Shown one piece after another: positions 1 through 7,816 of a stretch of DNA of 11,775 nucleotides (position 1 is its first letter; every line of letters begins with the position of its first letter). Location of the stretch: contig CAMPIG010000107.1 of assembly GCA_946886255.1 (NCBI GenBank), positions 1 to 11,775 on the forward strand. The letters are read 5' to 3'. A program made the translations under genes and the position numbers. Source of the stretch: an uncultured Cellvibrio sp. GTDB taxonomy: Bacteria > Pseudomonadota > Gammaproteobacteria > Pseudomonadales > Cellvibrionaceae. The notes under the pieces were generated by a model, which worked only from the letters and a program-made list of their open reading frames with translations, searched no databases and was not told the DNA's origin.

Positions 1-571
1 CAATTCCTTCTGCCTCCGTAATCCATCCGATATAAATTTCACTCTCCAGATTGTGGGTGGCACCAAGCGTGTTGAAATAATTAAGGATGCTAATAGCATT
101 GTTAAACGCGGTCGCACGATTGGCTTGATTCCAGAATTCATACTCCAGGTTCAATACATCTATACGTTCATTTGCGGTGTGGGCATTGTTGTAGGCAACC
201 ACCATATCCGCTGATTCCGCAGCACCCAGCGCTGCGCCGATCTGATGAATACCGTAGTCCGCGCGCGCGCGGGAAATTAAGGACGCCAACTGACTCGCGC
301 GCGTGGATGTCACATCCATGCCTTCCAGATTGTACATGATCAGATAGTTAACACCGTTGTTGCGCGCGAAGTTCAACAGCGCATTTTCTTTGGCCGTGTT
401 CCCCAGAATACCGGTTGTACCGTTGCCCACAGCGACGTACATACCATTAATATTGGTGCAATTACCACCGGCATAAGCAGAAGGCGTTTGTGCTGCCGCA
501 CTGCCACTTAATATCAGAATACAAAGCAAAATTTTTACGTTGAACAACCATGACAAGAGTTTATTTTTCAT
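1..571 (-). CDS. Secreted protein of unknown function, N-terminal part, possible TIM-barrel fold
   Basis: The reading frame opens with an ATG at 571 and stays open for 190 codons to the left window edge, so the C-terminus is missing. The first 27 residues are a clear signal peptide: basic start (MKNKLLSW), hydrophobic core (VKILLCILILSG), then a small-residue site near SAAAQ. The mature part reads like alternating strands and helices (NYLIMYNLEGM, YGIHQIGAALG, IDVLNLEYEFWN), and the acidic LEYEF stretch after a hydrophobic strand resembles the strand ends of TIM-barrel hydrolases. I recall similar secreted proteins of unknown role in Bacteroidetes, but this is memory, not a search. It lies just downstream of a TonB-dependent receptor, separated by a terminator. 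The ribosome site is weak (AAGAGAA, about 7 bases upstream). Export is well supported; the enzyme idea is a guess. Confidence 0.75.
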   Translation of the reverse strand, partial: MKNKLLSWLFNVKILLCILILSGSAAAQTPSAYAGGNCTNINGMYVAVGNGTTGILGNTAKENALLNFARNNGVNYLIMYNLEGMDVTSTRASQLASLISRARADYGIHQIGAALGAAESADMVVAYNNAHTANERIDVLNLEYEFWNQANRATAFNNAISILNYFNTLGATHNLESEIYIGWITEAEGI

Positions 572-603
572 AGCCAATTCTCTTATAGGATTAAATTTAT
601 AAA

Positions 604-614
604 CCTGACCGAAC
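604..614 (-). promoter_or_regulatory. Shared 11-base motif GTTCGGTCAGG, copy 1
   Basis: On the minus strand GTTCGGTCAGG lies 33 bases before the ATG of the secreted-protein gene. The same 11 bases recur at 3581-3591 in front of the receptor gene. It could be part of an operator or promoter element. The function is inferred only from its placement. Confidence 0.35.
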
Positions 615-641
615 CAATATCATGAAGCGATACAAATGCTG

Positions 642-666
642 AAAAAAAGCCCGACCGAAGTCGGGC
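642..666 (-). terminator. Rho-independent terminator of the TonB-dependent receptor gene
   Basis: On the minus strand a perfect 7-bp stem GCCCGAC/GTCGGGC with a TTCG loop is followed by seven T residues. The TTCG tetraloop makes it especially stable. It begins 20 bases after the receptor's stop codon and precedes the secreted-protein gene, so the two genes are probably separate transcription units. Confidence 0.9.
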
Positions 667-686
667 AAGCTTTTGAGGGACTGGGT

Positions 687-3518
687 TTAAAATTTGGCAC
701 GAATGCCGAAGGTATAAAGCGCACCGGTATCTTCAAAACCGACAAACTGGTTTTCATAGCGCCCATATCTGCTTACGGTTTCGCCGCTCACGTTGCTGCC
801 TTCAACAAAAAAGGTAATACCGTTCAACAGCGAGTAACTGGCACTGACATCGACCGCACCGTATTCGTCGTAGTGAACCGGTTCATTGCTGGGGCCGTTA
901 AATACCCGACCGAGGAATGGCGTTCGGTAATTGTAAGCAACGCGCAATTGCAAACCGTCTTTGTCATAAAACAGCGTGGCGTTTCCAGTGTCGCTGATAC
1001 CGGGCAAGGCAAAGGTTTCTGTCGCGCCGGCAGCACTGAGCGAAGCGCTGCTATTAACAAAGGTGTAGTTGGCAGCCACACCGAAACCATTATCAAAGAC
1101 ATGCGCCCAGTTGAGTTCGGTGCCTTCGATGGTTGCGGATTCACCGTTTTGCGGACGCGTCACCATAAAGGTTCGCCATTCGGGATCTTCTACCTCAATA
1201 CCTTCAAAGACCTCCGGCAAACTCATGGTCACGATAAAGTCTTCAATCTCTTTGCGATAAAATGCCACCGAAAATAAATTGGAGTCGCCGTAGTAATACT
1301 CGAACGATAGATCGTAGTTACGCGAAACAAAGGGTTTCAAATTCGGATTGTTGCCGCGCGCCGTTCGGGTCGAAACCGTGGTCGTACCGTATGAGGTGTA
1401 AGGAGCTAAAGCCGTTAGCGTGGGACGCGTCAAGGTTTCGCTGGCCGCAGCACGAATATAAAACTCATCCGTTACCTCCAGGCGCGCATTCAGCGATGGC
1501 AACCAATTGTCGTATTCATTATCCAGCGCGATGGGCGTTCCGGCTTCATCGGCAAATTGCTGAATCAGCCAGGGCGACGGTGGTTGATCCGGCTCCGACG
1601 TTTCGCGTTCCAAACCGACCAACACTTGTGACGTACCGGTGGACGTTAATTCGGTGGAGGTGTAACGCACACCACCGGATACATACAACGACATATCCAT
1701 CACAACAAAGTCAGACGCGGCTTCAAGATAAAAGGAGGTCACGTCTTCTTCAATTACGTAAGAATCGTTGGACTTCACCGCGTCCCAACTGCTGCCGTTG
1801 GCAATAAACGCTTCTTTGGATGCGATGCCCGCCGGTGTATCGGCGCGCGTACGGCCATCAATGTTTTCTGCCATCCAATTGCGATAAGCAACCGGATCAA
1901 TCTTGTATACATCGCCATCCAGCCCACCGAACACATCACCGGGGCTGTAAACATCTGTCACGATGCTGTTGTAATCAATTTCCTGCTGGGTCGCGAGGCC
2001 GTGATACATACGGCGAATCAAATCCGGTGTTGCCCAATATTCGGTGGCTTTTTCGGCCACTGTATTGTTGGCACCAAATCGCATTGCACTCAGGTAGGAA
2101 TCTTCAAGCGGTTTCCACTCAACATCCAACTTGAACTCGTGATTTTTTGCCTTGTTGTAGATGCCGTCGTTTGACGTCAAGCGCGCACGCAAATCCTGCA
2201 TGTTGGCGCTGCCCATCTCGGGCACAACGGCCGCCGGATCAGCGTATTCAATGGTGGGGATACCGCCGTTGGAGGTGAGCAGATAACCGGGGCGATCCAA
2301 AAACTCCAGGATGTACATACGGTCCAGGCCGCGGTTATCGAGGATTGCATCAGACACCGAGACATCAGCAATCAATCGCCACTCGTCGGTAATATTCCAT
2401 TCGGCATTTAAACCGCCAACGGTGGATTCTGTAGGCCGTTCTGTCGTGGTCAACGCGTGGGCGTAACCGGAGATGTTATAGCCCTCGTCATAGCCATGAT
2501 TGATTACGTTGTAGAAGCCGTGCTCATCCACTTGATTGAGCGGCGACAGCGTCGGCGCCCACAAATAGGAGCCGGTCCAATATTGCGAGGTAGAAGTGTC
2601 GTACTTGGAGTGGATAACGTCGGCGGTCAGCACCAGGTTATCGGTGGGACGCATCTGAAAAACCAGATTGCCGCCGATGCGCTCACGGGTTTCATTGGTC
2701 ACGCCGCGATACAAATTCTGGATGCGGTAGGTGTCTTCTTCCAGGCCATCGCCGGAATACGCGTAACCGCCCGCCCAACCTTGCGATGGATTGGTGAAAG
2801 TCAGAAACGGCTCTTCCGTGGTTTTGGAGATGTGTTCGTTAGTGACGGTGAATTTGTCGGTGGAACGCTCCTGATAGGTCACCGAGGCCAGCACGCCAAA
2901 TATCTCATCGTTAAAGGTATTGCTGACGATAAACGAACCTTGCGGGCTGGTATCGCCGCTGTTCTCTTCGTACATACCTTTGAGGCTGCCCGCAAAATGG
3001 AAGCCATCGAAATCGAACGGACGCGCGGTAACGATGTTGATGGTACCGCCGAGCCCGCCCTCTTTCAGACCGGCATTGGAAGTCTTGAACACGTCCACCG
3101 TGCGCACCAATTCGGACGCAATCGTGTCAAAACTGAACGCCCGCTCCTCGTTCTCACTCGCGGGCGTCCGCCCGTTAATCAGCACCGCACTGAAATCCGG
3201 CCCGAGACCGCGAATGCTGACGAAGCGACCTTCCCCACCCGCGCGATCAATCGCCACGCCGGGCACACGCTGGAGTGAATCGGCCACGTTATTGTCCGGA
3301 AACTTACCGAAATCCTCGGCGGAGATGCTGTCTGACACTAACTCTGAATTACGCTTCTTATCCACACTGCGGCTCAAACTGCCCGCAATACCGGTCACAA
3401 TGACCTCTTCCAATAAATTCGCTTCCGCTGGCTCGGCGGTCTGAGCCTGGGCCTGGAGATTGGCCATGGATGCCATAGCGGTAAGTACAGCTACCGACAA
3501 GGTCGACTTTATAAACAT
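687..3518 (-). CDS. TonB-dependent outer-membrane receptor (Xanthomonas/Caulobacter type)
   Basis: Energised outer-membrane transporter that takes up a ligand using TonB-ExbBD. The ATG at 3518 is chosen over upstream in-frame starts (to 3635) because GGAGGAGGG lies 6 bases before it and a signal peptide follows directly (MFIKSTLSVAVLTAMASM...QAQAQ, residues 1-26). The product is 943 residues, normal for the class. A TonB box (LEEVIVTG, about 36-43) precedes the plug domain (about 50-160), which has FGKFPDNNVADSLQRVPGV, an SIRGLGPDFS stretch and GGLGGTINIVTARPFD. The rest is a long beta-barrel ending in phenylalanine (FGIRAKF), as expected for Bam insertion. The plug motifs are those of the TonB-Xanth-Caul group, whose members often import plant or algal oligosaccharides; the ligand here is unknown. 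The only partner nearby is the secreted protein downstream. The gene is complete and shows no frameshift. Confidence 0.95.
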   Translation of the reverse strand: MFIKSTLSVAVLTAMASMANLQAQAQTAEPAEANLLEEVIVTGIAGSLSRSVDKKRNSELVSDSISAEDFGKFPDNNVADSLQRVPGVAIDRAGGEGRFVSIRGLGPDFSAVLINGRTPASENEERAFSFDTIASELVRTVDVFKTSNAGLKEGGLGGTINIVTARPFDFDGFHFAGSLKGMYEENSGDTSPQGSFIVSNTFNDEIFGVLASVTYQERSTDKFTVTNEHISKTTEEPFLTFTNPSQGWAGGYAYSGDGLEEDTYRIQNLYRGVTNETRERIGGNLVFQMRPTDNLVLTADVIHSKYDTSTSQYWTGSYLWAPTLSPLNQVDEHGFYNVINHGYDEGYNISGYAHALTTTERPTESTVGGLNAEWNITDEWRLIADVSVSDAILDNRGLDRMYILEFLDRPGYLLTSNGGIPTIEYADPAAVVPEMGSANMQDLRARLTSNDGIYNKAKNHEFKLDVEWKPLEDSYLSAMRFGANNTVAEKATEYWATPDLIRRMYHGLATQQEIDYNSIVTDVYSPGDVFGGLDGDVYKIDPVAYRNWMAENIDGRTRADTPAGIASKEAFIANGSSWDAVKSNDSYVIEEDVTSFYLEAASDFVVMDMSLYVSGGVRYTSTELTSTGTSQVLVGLERETSEPDQPPSPWLIQQFADEAGTPIALDNEYDNWLPSLNARLEVTDEFYIRAAASETLTRPTLTALAPYTSYGTTTVSTRTARGNNPNLKPFVSRNYDLSFEYYYGDSNLFSVAFYRKEIEDFIVTMSLPEVFEGIEVEDPEWRTFMVTRPQNGESATIEGTELNWAHVFDNGFGVAANYTFVNSSASLSAAGATETFALPGISDTGNATLFYDKDGLQLRVAYNYRTPFLGRVFNGPSNEPVHYDEYGAVDVSASYSLLNGITFFVEGSNVSGETVSRYGRYENQFVGFEDTGALYTFGIRAKF

Positions 3519-3524
3519 ACACTG

Positions 3525-3533
3525 CCCTCCTCC
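3525..3533 (-). promoter_or_regulatory. Strong ribosome binding site deciding the receptor start
   Basis: GGAGGAGGG on the minus strand ends 6 bases before the ATG at 3518. The upstream in-frame starts at 3635 and below lack a comparable site and would place 39 non-signal residues before the signal peptide. Confidence 0.85.
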
Positions 3534-3580
3534 GGACAATTGCATTTTTTCAATGCTTAAAATTGTTGTGGTGCAGAACC

Positions 3581-3591
3581 CCTGACCGAAC
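3581..3591 (-). promoter_or_regulatory. Shared 11-base motif GTTCGGTCAGG, copy 2
   Basis: Exact repeat of the motif at 604-614, here 63 bases before the receptor ATG. The flanks also agree partly (TTnGTTCGGTCAGG in both). A chance 11-base match between two upstream regions of roughly 100 bases is expected well under once in a hundred cases, so a common control element is plausible but unproven. Confidence 0.35.
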
Positions 3592-3699
3592 AAACTACAG
3601 ATGAAGTTCATGACACGCAGCAAGATCATTACCAAGGTAGGAAAAAGCGTCGACTCACTTTGCCTTACGCATGGAAAATGACCCGGAGCAGTTTTGTTG

Positions 3700-3716
3700 C
3701 TAAAGTGAACCTTTAG
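3700..3716. repeat. Small palindrome CTAAAG-5-CTTTAG
   Basis: A perfect 6-bp inverted repeat with a 5-base spacer lies about 180 bases upstream of the receptor start. It has no T run, so it is not a terminator. It could be a repressor or activator site, but a chance palindrome is quite possible. Confidence 0.25.
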
Positions 3717-3900
3717 ATAAGTGATTGATTTTAAATTGTATTTTAGTATTGCAAGATATTAGGGAGTGTAGTGGGTTCTGAGATGCGTGATGAACTTGAA
3801 GACCGTCTGCCGGCGTTCTTCTACACTTTGCAGATGCGCTAGTGCTTTGTTTTTTAGAATGGACCAACTTTACGGTGCCCAAAATGACCGATTAATAAGG

Positions 3901-5226
3901 TCACAATGGCTGACATGGCAACACGATGGTGACACGTAACCCGCCGCCATTCCTGTTTGCGAGAAAGATGTGGCCTTCGTGGGCTTCAACTATTTCACGG
4001 CAAAGCGATAATCCTATGCCGCTACCTGTTTGTTTCGTTGTATAAAAAGGTAAGAGTGCATTTTCCATGGTGCTGGGCGACATGCCCGTACCGCGATCAA
4101 GAATTTCTATCACACTGTGCTTTCCGTCCTGGGAGACCTTGAGGAAAATCTGATCCTTATTGGAACCCGACTCGCCCGCGTTTTTTAACAAATTGGTAAT
4201 GGCCTGTTGCATTTGCACCGGGTCGAAATATCCAGCGCTTTCAGGTACCTCACCTTCCAACAAGAACTCCAGCGCAATGCTGAGTTTCCTGATAAATTCC
4301 GGCCAGGGCACAATGCATTTTTCCGGCTTGGGTAACTTGGCGATTCGCGCATAGCCTTCAATAAACTGCTTCAGGTGCTGCGCACGTTCGCCAATGGTTT
4401 CGAATACCACCGTGAGCTGATCGTATTTTTCCCGCTCGACTAATAACTGACCAGAATGGGCCATCGATGAAATAGGAGCCAGGGAATTATTTAATTCGTG
4501 AGTGATTGTGCGGATGACCTTCTTCCAAATTATGGCTTCCTGTCGGTGCAACTCCAGGGTCATTCGCTTTATCAGCAAAACCTGATGTTTCCTCGCGTTC
4601 AGAACAAATTCTCCGGTGGCGATGTGATAAAGCTCATCACCCGAATGTTCCTGTACGCGAAAAAGCCCATCCTTTCTCTGGACTAACACCGCTTTCAGCG
4701 CATCCGGTGTTGCCGCTATCGCCTCAGAAAAATGCAGGCCATTGATGGGCTTCCCGGCATTGAGGGTAGCTTTGGCGAAACTATTGGAGTAGATAATGCG
4801 ATCTTCCTGATCAATGAGCACCACACCCATAGTAGAATTCTGGATGACCATATCCAGAAGCAATTCACGTTGATAAACGTGCTGGCGCTCGCGGCGCAGC
4901 TTTTCCGACAGTTGATTAAAAAGGGGGATAATTTCACTCAATTCGTCCTTGCCAATCGCGGTGATATTTACACTGAAGTCATTATCCATGAGATTCAGCA
5001 TACCGTTCTTGATAGCGTCGATTGTTGTCATATGACTGTGTATGAGTTGACGTAGCAACCAGATCGCCGCAAGTAACGAAACGGGCAATGCCACAATGAT
5101 TGCCGTCCACTGCTCCTTAATCAGCATCAGCGCCAGGCCAATAACTCCTATGCCAAGCGAAATCGCCAGCGCCACAATCACACACAGCTTTCCTTCAAGC
5201 GAGAGTTTTCTAGTAGTTGTGTTCAA
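3901..5226 (-). CDS. NtrY-like membrane histidine kinase
   Basis: Sensor kinase that should phosphorylate the regulator encoded just upstream. Numbering from a TTG start at 5226 (441 residues): two hydrophobic helices (about 14-35 and 41-60) joined by only a few residues, so there is almost no periplasmic sensor; a HAMP-like linker (60-115); a PAS-like domain (about 125-225, TMGVVLIDQEDRIIYSN); the H-box ITHELNNSLAPI with His243; N-box NLLKNAGES (345-353); G1 DRGTGM (377-382); F-box PFYTTK; and G2 GSGIGLSL (401-408). All catalytic motifs are intact. The start is uncertain. The open frame extends to a GTG at 5301, but that has no ribosome site and lies inside the regulator gene. The TTG keeps the basic KLSLEGKL lead-in and overlaps the regulator by 17 bases. 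A GTG at 5181 with AAGGA 7 bases upstream is a good alternative. It is the last gene of the operon. Confidence 0.9.
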   Translation of the reverse strand: MNTTTRKLSLEGKLCVIVALAISLGIGVIGLALMLIKEQWTAIIVALPVSLLAAIWLLRQLIHSHMTTIDAIKNGMLNLMDNDFSVNITAIGKDELSEIIPLFNQLSEKLRRERQHVYQRELLLDMVIQNSTMGVVLIDQEDRIIYSNSFAKATLNAGKPINGLHFSEAIAATPDALKAVLVQRKDGLFRVQEHSGDELYHIATGEFVLNARKHQVLLIKRMTLELHRQEAIIWKKVIRTITHELNNSLAPISSMAHSGQLLVEREKYDQLTVVFETIGERAQHLKQFIEGYARIAKLPKPEKCIVPWPEFIRKLSIALEFLLEGEVPESAGYFDPVQMQQAITNLLKNAGESGSNKDQIFLKVSQDGKHSVIEILDRGTGMSPSTMENALLPFYTTKQTGSGIGLSLCREIVEAHEGHIFLANRNGGGLRVTIVLPCQPL

Positions 5227-6577
5227 TCTTATATTTTTCCAAGCGGCGGTAGAGAGCCTGCCGCGAAAACCCAAGTTGCCGTGCTGCTTGCGCAACAACA
5301 CCGTGATTCTGTTGCAAGGCTAGCTCAATGAGCTCGCGCGACGGTTCTGCAATAACCGGCCTGCGCTGCTCAGCGGTTGACTCATCAATATTCAAACCAA
5401 AATCTTTAAGCACCAGCTTTTTTCCTTCCCCAAGGATAAGTGCGCGCTGACAGGCATTTTCCAGCTCGCGCACATTACCTGGCCAAGGGTAGTAGCGTAA
5501 CGCTTGCAGCACCGAATATTCCAACTGCGCCTTGTCTTTAAGGAAATGGTGCAGCAACGGCAGAATGTCGTCCTTACGCTCGTTCAGCGGCGGCACCTTC
5601 AATTCAAATACGTTTAATCGATACAACAAATCCTCACGAAACTCGCCTTTTTCAATCGCTTTTTCCAGATTGGTGTTAGTCGCACTGATGACGCGGACAT
5701 TGCAACAGCGAGTCTCGCTTGAGCCAAGTCGCTCAAATTCTCCCGTCTGCAATACGCGCAACAGTTTCGCCTGGCCGGTTGCGGACAAATTACCCAGTTC
5801 ATCCAGGAAAATTGTTCCGCCATCGGCAGCTTCAAAACGGCCAATGCGCCGCTTGGTAATACCGGTATAGGCTCCTGCCTCAGCACCAAACAATTCTGCC
5901 TCTATCAGTTCCTGCGGTAAGGCACCGACATTGACGCACACAAATGGTCCCGCTTTTACGCTGGAATTGGCTTGTACAATTTGTGCGATCTTTTCCTTGC
6001 CCGAGCCGTTGGGGCCAGTAATAAGAACCGGTACATCCGCACGCGCGATTTTTGCGGCAAGGCTTACGACGGCGTGCATGGCAGCGCTTTGGTATATCAG
6101 CCCGCACAAGTTGACGGTCGCCGATAAACGTGTCTTTTCCGCAAGAAGTGTCTGTGCTTGCTGGCGCTGCTGTTGCTGTAGATCTTCCAACTCCAACAGA
6201 TTCTTAACGGTGGTGACTAATTTAATATCGTCCCAGGGCTTCGCGATGTAATCTGCTGCGCCGCTCTTCACCAATTCGATTGCTGTTTCAAGTTGCGTCC
6301 AGGCTGTAATCAGTATGACCGGAATGTCTGGCCGCACTTGCCTGATCTGATAGAACAATCCCTTGCCCTCAACGCCCGAAGTTGTATCTTCGGTAAAATT
6401 CATATCCTGAACAACCAGCGCGATGCTGCTATCGTCCTGCAGACGCTTTATGCCAGCCTGTGGTGTCAACGCGATTTCCGCTTCAATATCATGCACCTCA
6501 AAGAGCAGATGCAATGCTTTACCGACAGCTGGATTATCATCCACAATCAGAATTTTTTGACCAGAATCTCTTGGCAT
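5210..6577 (-). CDS. NtrC-type sigma-54-dependent response regulator
   Basis: Transcription activator that drives sigma-54 RNA polymerase when phosphorylated. The ATG at 6577 (455 residues) lies 15 bases after the permease stop; the frame extends to a TTG at 6595 with no better ribosome site. The receiver domain (about 8-130) keeps the acidic pair D13/D14, phosphoacceptor D58 in VVQDMNF, T91 and K113. A glutamine-rich linker follows (134-141, LQQQQRQQ). The AAA+ domain has Walker A GPNGSGKE (188-195), a GAYTGI loop (235-240), Walker B GGTIFLDEL (253-261) and candidate arginine fingers in FREDLLYR (R314, R320). A Fis-type helix-turn-helix ends the protein (about 426-449, VVAQAARQLGFSRQALYRRL). 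The GAFTGA loop that contacts sigma-54 is altered at two positions (F to Y, last A to I). Its likely target is the promoter of its own operon. Confidence 0.95.
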   Translation of the reverse strand: MPRDSGQKILIVDDNPAVGKALHLLFEVHDIEAEIALTPQAGIKRLQDDSSIALVVQDMNFTEDTTSGVEGKGLFYQIRQVRPDIPVILITAWTQLETAIELVKSGAADYIAKPWDDIKLVTTVKNLLELEDLQQQQRQQAQTLLAEKTRLSATVNLCGLIYQSAAMHAVVSLAAKIARADVPVLITGPNGSGKEKIAQIVQANSSVKAGPFVCVNVGALPQELIEAELFGAEAGAYTGITKRRIGRFEAADGGTIFLDELGNLSATGQAKLLRVLQTGEFERLGSSETRCCNVRVISATNTNLEKAIEKGEFREDLLYRLNVFELKVPPLNERKDDILPLLHHFLKDKAQLEYSVLQALRYYPWPGNVRELENACQRALILGEGKKLVLKDFGLNIDESTAEQRRPVIAEPSRELIELALQQNHGVVAQAARQLGFSRQALYRRLEKYKIEHNY

Positions 6578-6591
6578 AGGTCTCACATGTT

Positions 6592-7797
6592 TCAATTGTT
6601 GGCCACCGCTTCGACAGGCGAAATACGCATTGCTTTCCAGATGGGCGAAAAGGCAGCGAGTAATGTAATAAATAGTAAAAAAAGCACTGATATAGGCACA
6701 TACTGAAACGGTAACAATGCGGTACCCTGGGTGCGCGCCATATAACTGCTGTCCACGTAGGCGATAGTTGTTCCCACGATGGCGGCGATCAACACCAGTA
6801 CAACATTCTCCAGCATGAAATAACGCATCACCCCGGCTTTGGTCGAACCCAATGCACGCCGGATTCCAATCTGCTTACGACGCTGGTTTACCCAAAAGGT
6901 GGTAAGCCCAAAAATTCCCAGTGCGTTGACAAAAGTCAGCATGAAAATTACCACAGCGAGAATTTTTATCATGGCGTAATCACTAGTATAAACATCTCGC
7001 TTTATATCCTCCCAGGACTTTTCATCGACCGGCTGCCGAGTGTTATCTATCGACGCCAGCTTTTCAACAAGCGCGTGCATAATGCTATCCCTTTCTTCTT
7101 GGCGAGCACGCACTAGGTAATTGATCGAATCTTCCTTAACAATAACAGGAAGAAGGGTAACGTTATTTGCCGTATCCGACGATGGCCATGGCCCCATCAG
7201 GCGCTCCACCACGCCCACGATGGTGAGCGGCAGAGGCCCCATATACACCGTCTTGCCAACGGCTGATTCATCGGGAAACATTTGCTCGGCAATATGTTTG
7301 GTAATAATGGCCACGCTGTGGTCCGGCGGATTATCTCGTGTAAAAAAATTGATCTCACCTTCGTTGAAATTTCGACCTTCTATCAAATTTAAGCCGAGTG
7401 CCGCAAGTCCGTGGTGTGTCACCTCAAAGATGGCTGACGGGAAATCTGCGATTTTGTCTTCACGGCTTTTGCGCAACGCAGAGGATGATCCGGAGCCTGA
7501 CATCGGAATACTCGAAATTGGGGTGGCATCGATAACGCCGGGCGTTGCGCGAATAATGTCCATATCGCGTTCCGCGACGGCTTGTATATCGACATCCGAT
7601 GAGTTTCGCCGTACCCATATTTTAAAGATTTCTTTTTCTGCGATTCCGCTCGGGCGCGCTATTTTATCTAATCGTTCATTGACAACGTGCAGCGCGTTGC
7701 TGACGACGGCAACGGTGAGTGACAATTGCAGAATAATCAGCAAGGGCCCGGTTTTGTTACGCCATAAACTTTTTACAATCGGTAGTATATCCAACAT
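6592..7797 (-). CDS. ABC transporter permease, FtsX/MacB type (second of two)
   Basis: Half-size membrane subunit of a MacB/LolCE-like transporter, 401 residues. One N-terminal helix (about 17-37) is followed by a large periplasmic domain (about 40-272, MacB core-like with SVAIITKHIAEQMFP and SAVGKTVYMG), then three C-terminal helices (about 274-298, 328-348 and 367-386). The conserved FtsX segment RRKQIGIRRALGSTKAGVM lies at 306-324, on the cytosolic side where these permeases touch the ATPase. The ATG at 7797 has AGGA 7 bases upstream. It sits 19 bases after the first permease and 14 bases before the regulator ATG, so the transporter and regulatory genes are co-transcribed. The two permeases probably form a heterodimer. 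This class couples ATP hydrolysis to movement of the periplasmic domains rather than to passage through the membrane. Confidence 0.93.
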   Translation of the reverse strand: MLDILPIVKSLWRNKTGPLLIILQLSLTVAVVSNALHVVNERLDKIARPSGIAEKEIFKIWVRRNSSDVDIQAVAERDMDIIRATPGVIDATPISSIPMSGSGSSSALRKSREDKIADFPSAIFEVTHHGLAALGLNLIEGRNFNEGEINFFTRDNPPDHSVAIITKHIAEQMFPDESAVGKTVYMGPLPLTIVGVVERLMGPWPSSDTANNVTLLPVIVKEDSINYLVRARQEERDSIMHALVEKLASIDNTRQPVDEKSWEDIKRDVYTSDYAMIKILAVVIFMLTFVNALGIFGLTTFWVNQRRKQIGIRRALGSTKAGVMRYFMLENVVLVLIAAIVGTTIAYVDSSYMARTQGTALLPFQYVPISVLFLLFITLLAAFSPIWKAMRISPVEAVANN

Positions 7798-7816
7798 AGG
7801 AACATCCTAATTTGCA

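Larger units (their letters stand above)
3519..3900. other. Intergenic region upstream of the receptor gene
   Basis: This 382-base stretch between the kinase stop and the receptor start has no convincing gene. It should contain the receptor promoter, but I see no clear -35/-10 pair. It holds the receptor's ribosome site, the second copy of the 11-base shared motif (3581-3591) and a small palindrome (3700-3716). There is no obvious U-tailed hairpin terminating the upstream operon; an imperfect 8-bp stem lies near 3798-3821 without a T run. Some readthrough from the kinase gene into the receptor cannot be excluded. Confidence 0.6.

Noticed and set aside
260..303. Alternating CG tracts (260-271 and 296-303) as possible Z-DNA or regulatory signal
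   Set aside because: They fall inside the secreted-protein coding frame and encode ordinary residues (RAR, TRA); short tracts like this also occur in the ATPase gene near 9414-9423.
636..1277. Plus-strand open frame of 213 codons over the receptor's 3' end
   Set aside because: It begins inside or beside the terminator hairpin and is antisense to the barrel's last strands; a shadow frame.
2457..3278. Long plus-strand open frame of 273 codons inside the receptor gene
   Set aside because: Antisense shadow of a well-supported gene, caused by its codon use; no start signal and no domain.
3798..3821. Imperfect stem GAAGAACG/CGGTCTTC as a terminator after the kinase gene
   Set aside because: It has a mismatch and no T run after it, so it does not qualify as a rho-independent terminator.
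3700..3882. Open frame of 60 codons on the minus strand between the kinase and the receptor
   Set aside because: No ribosome site, no hydrophobic or domain pattern and a composition like random translation.
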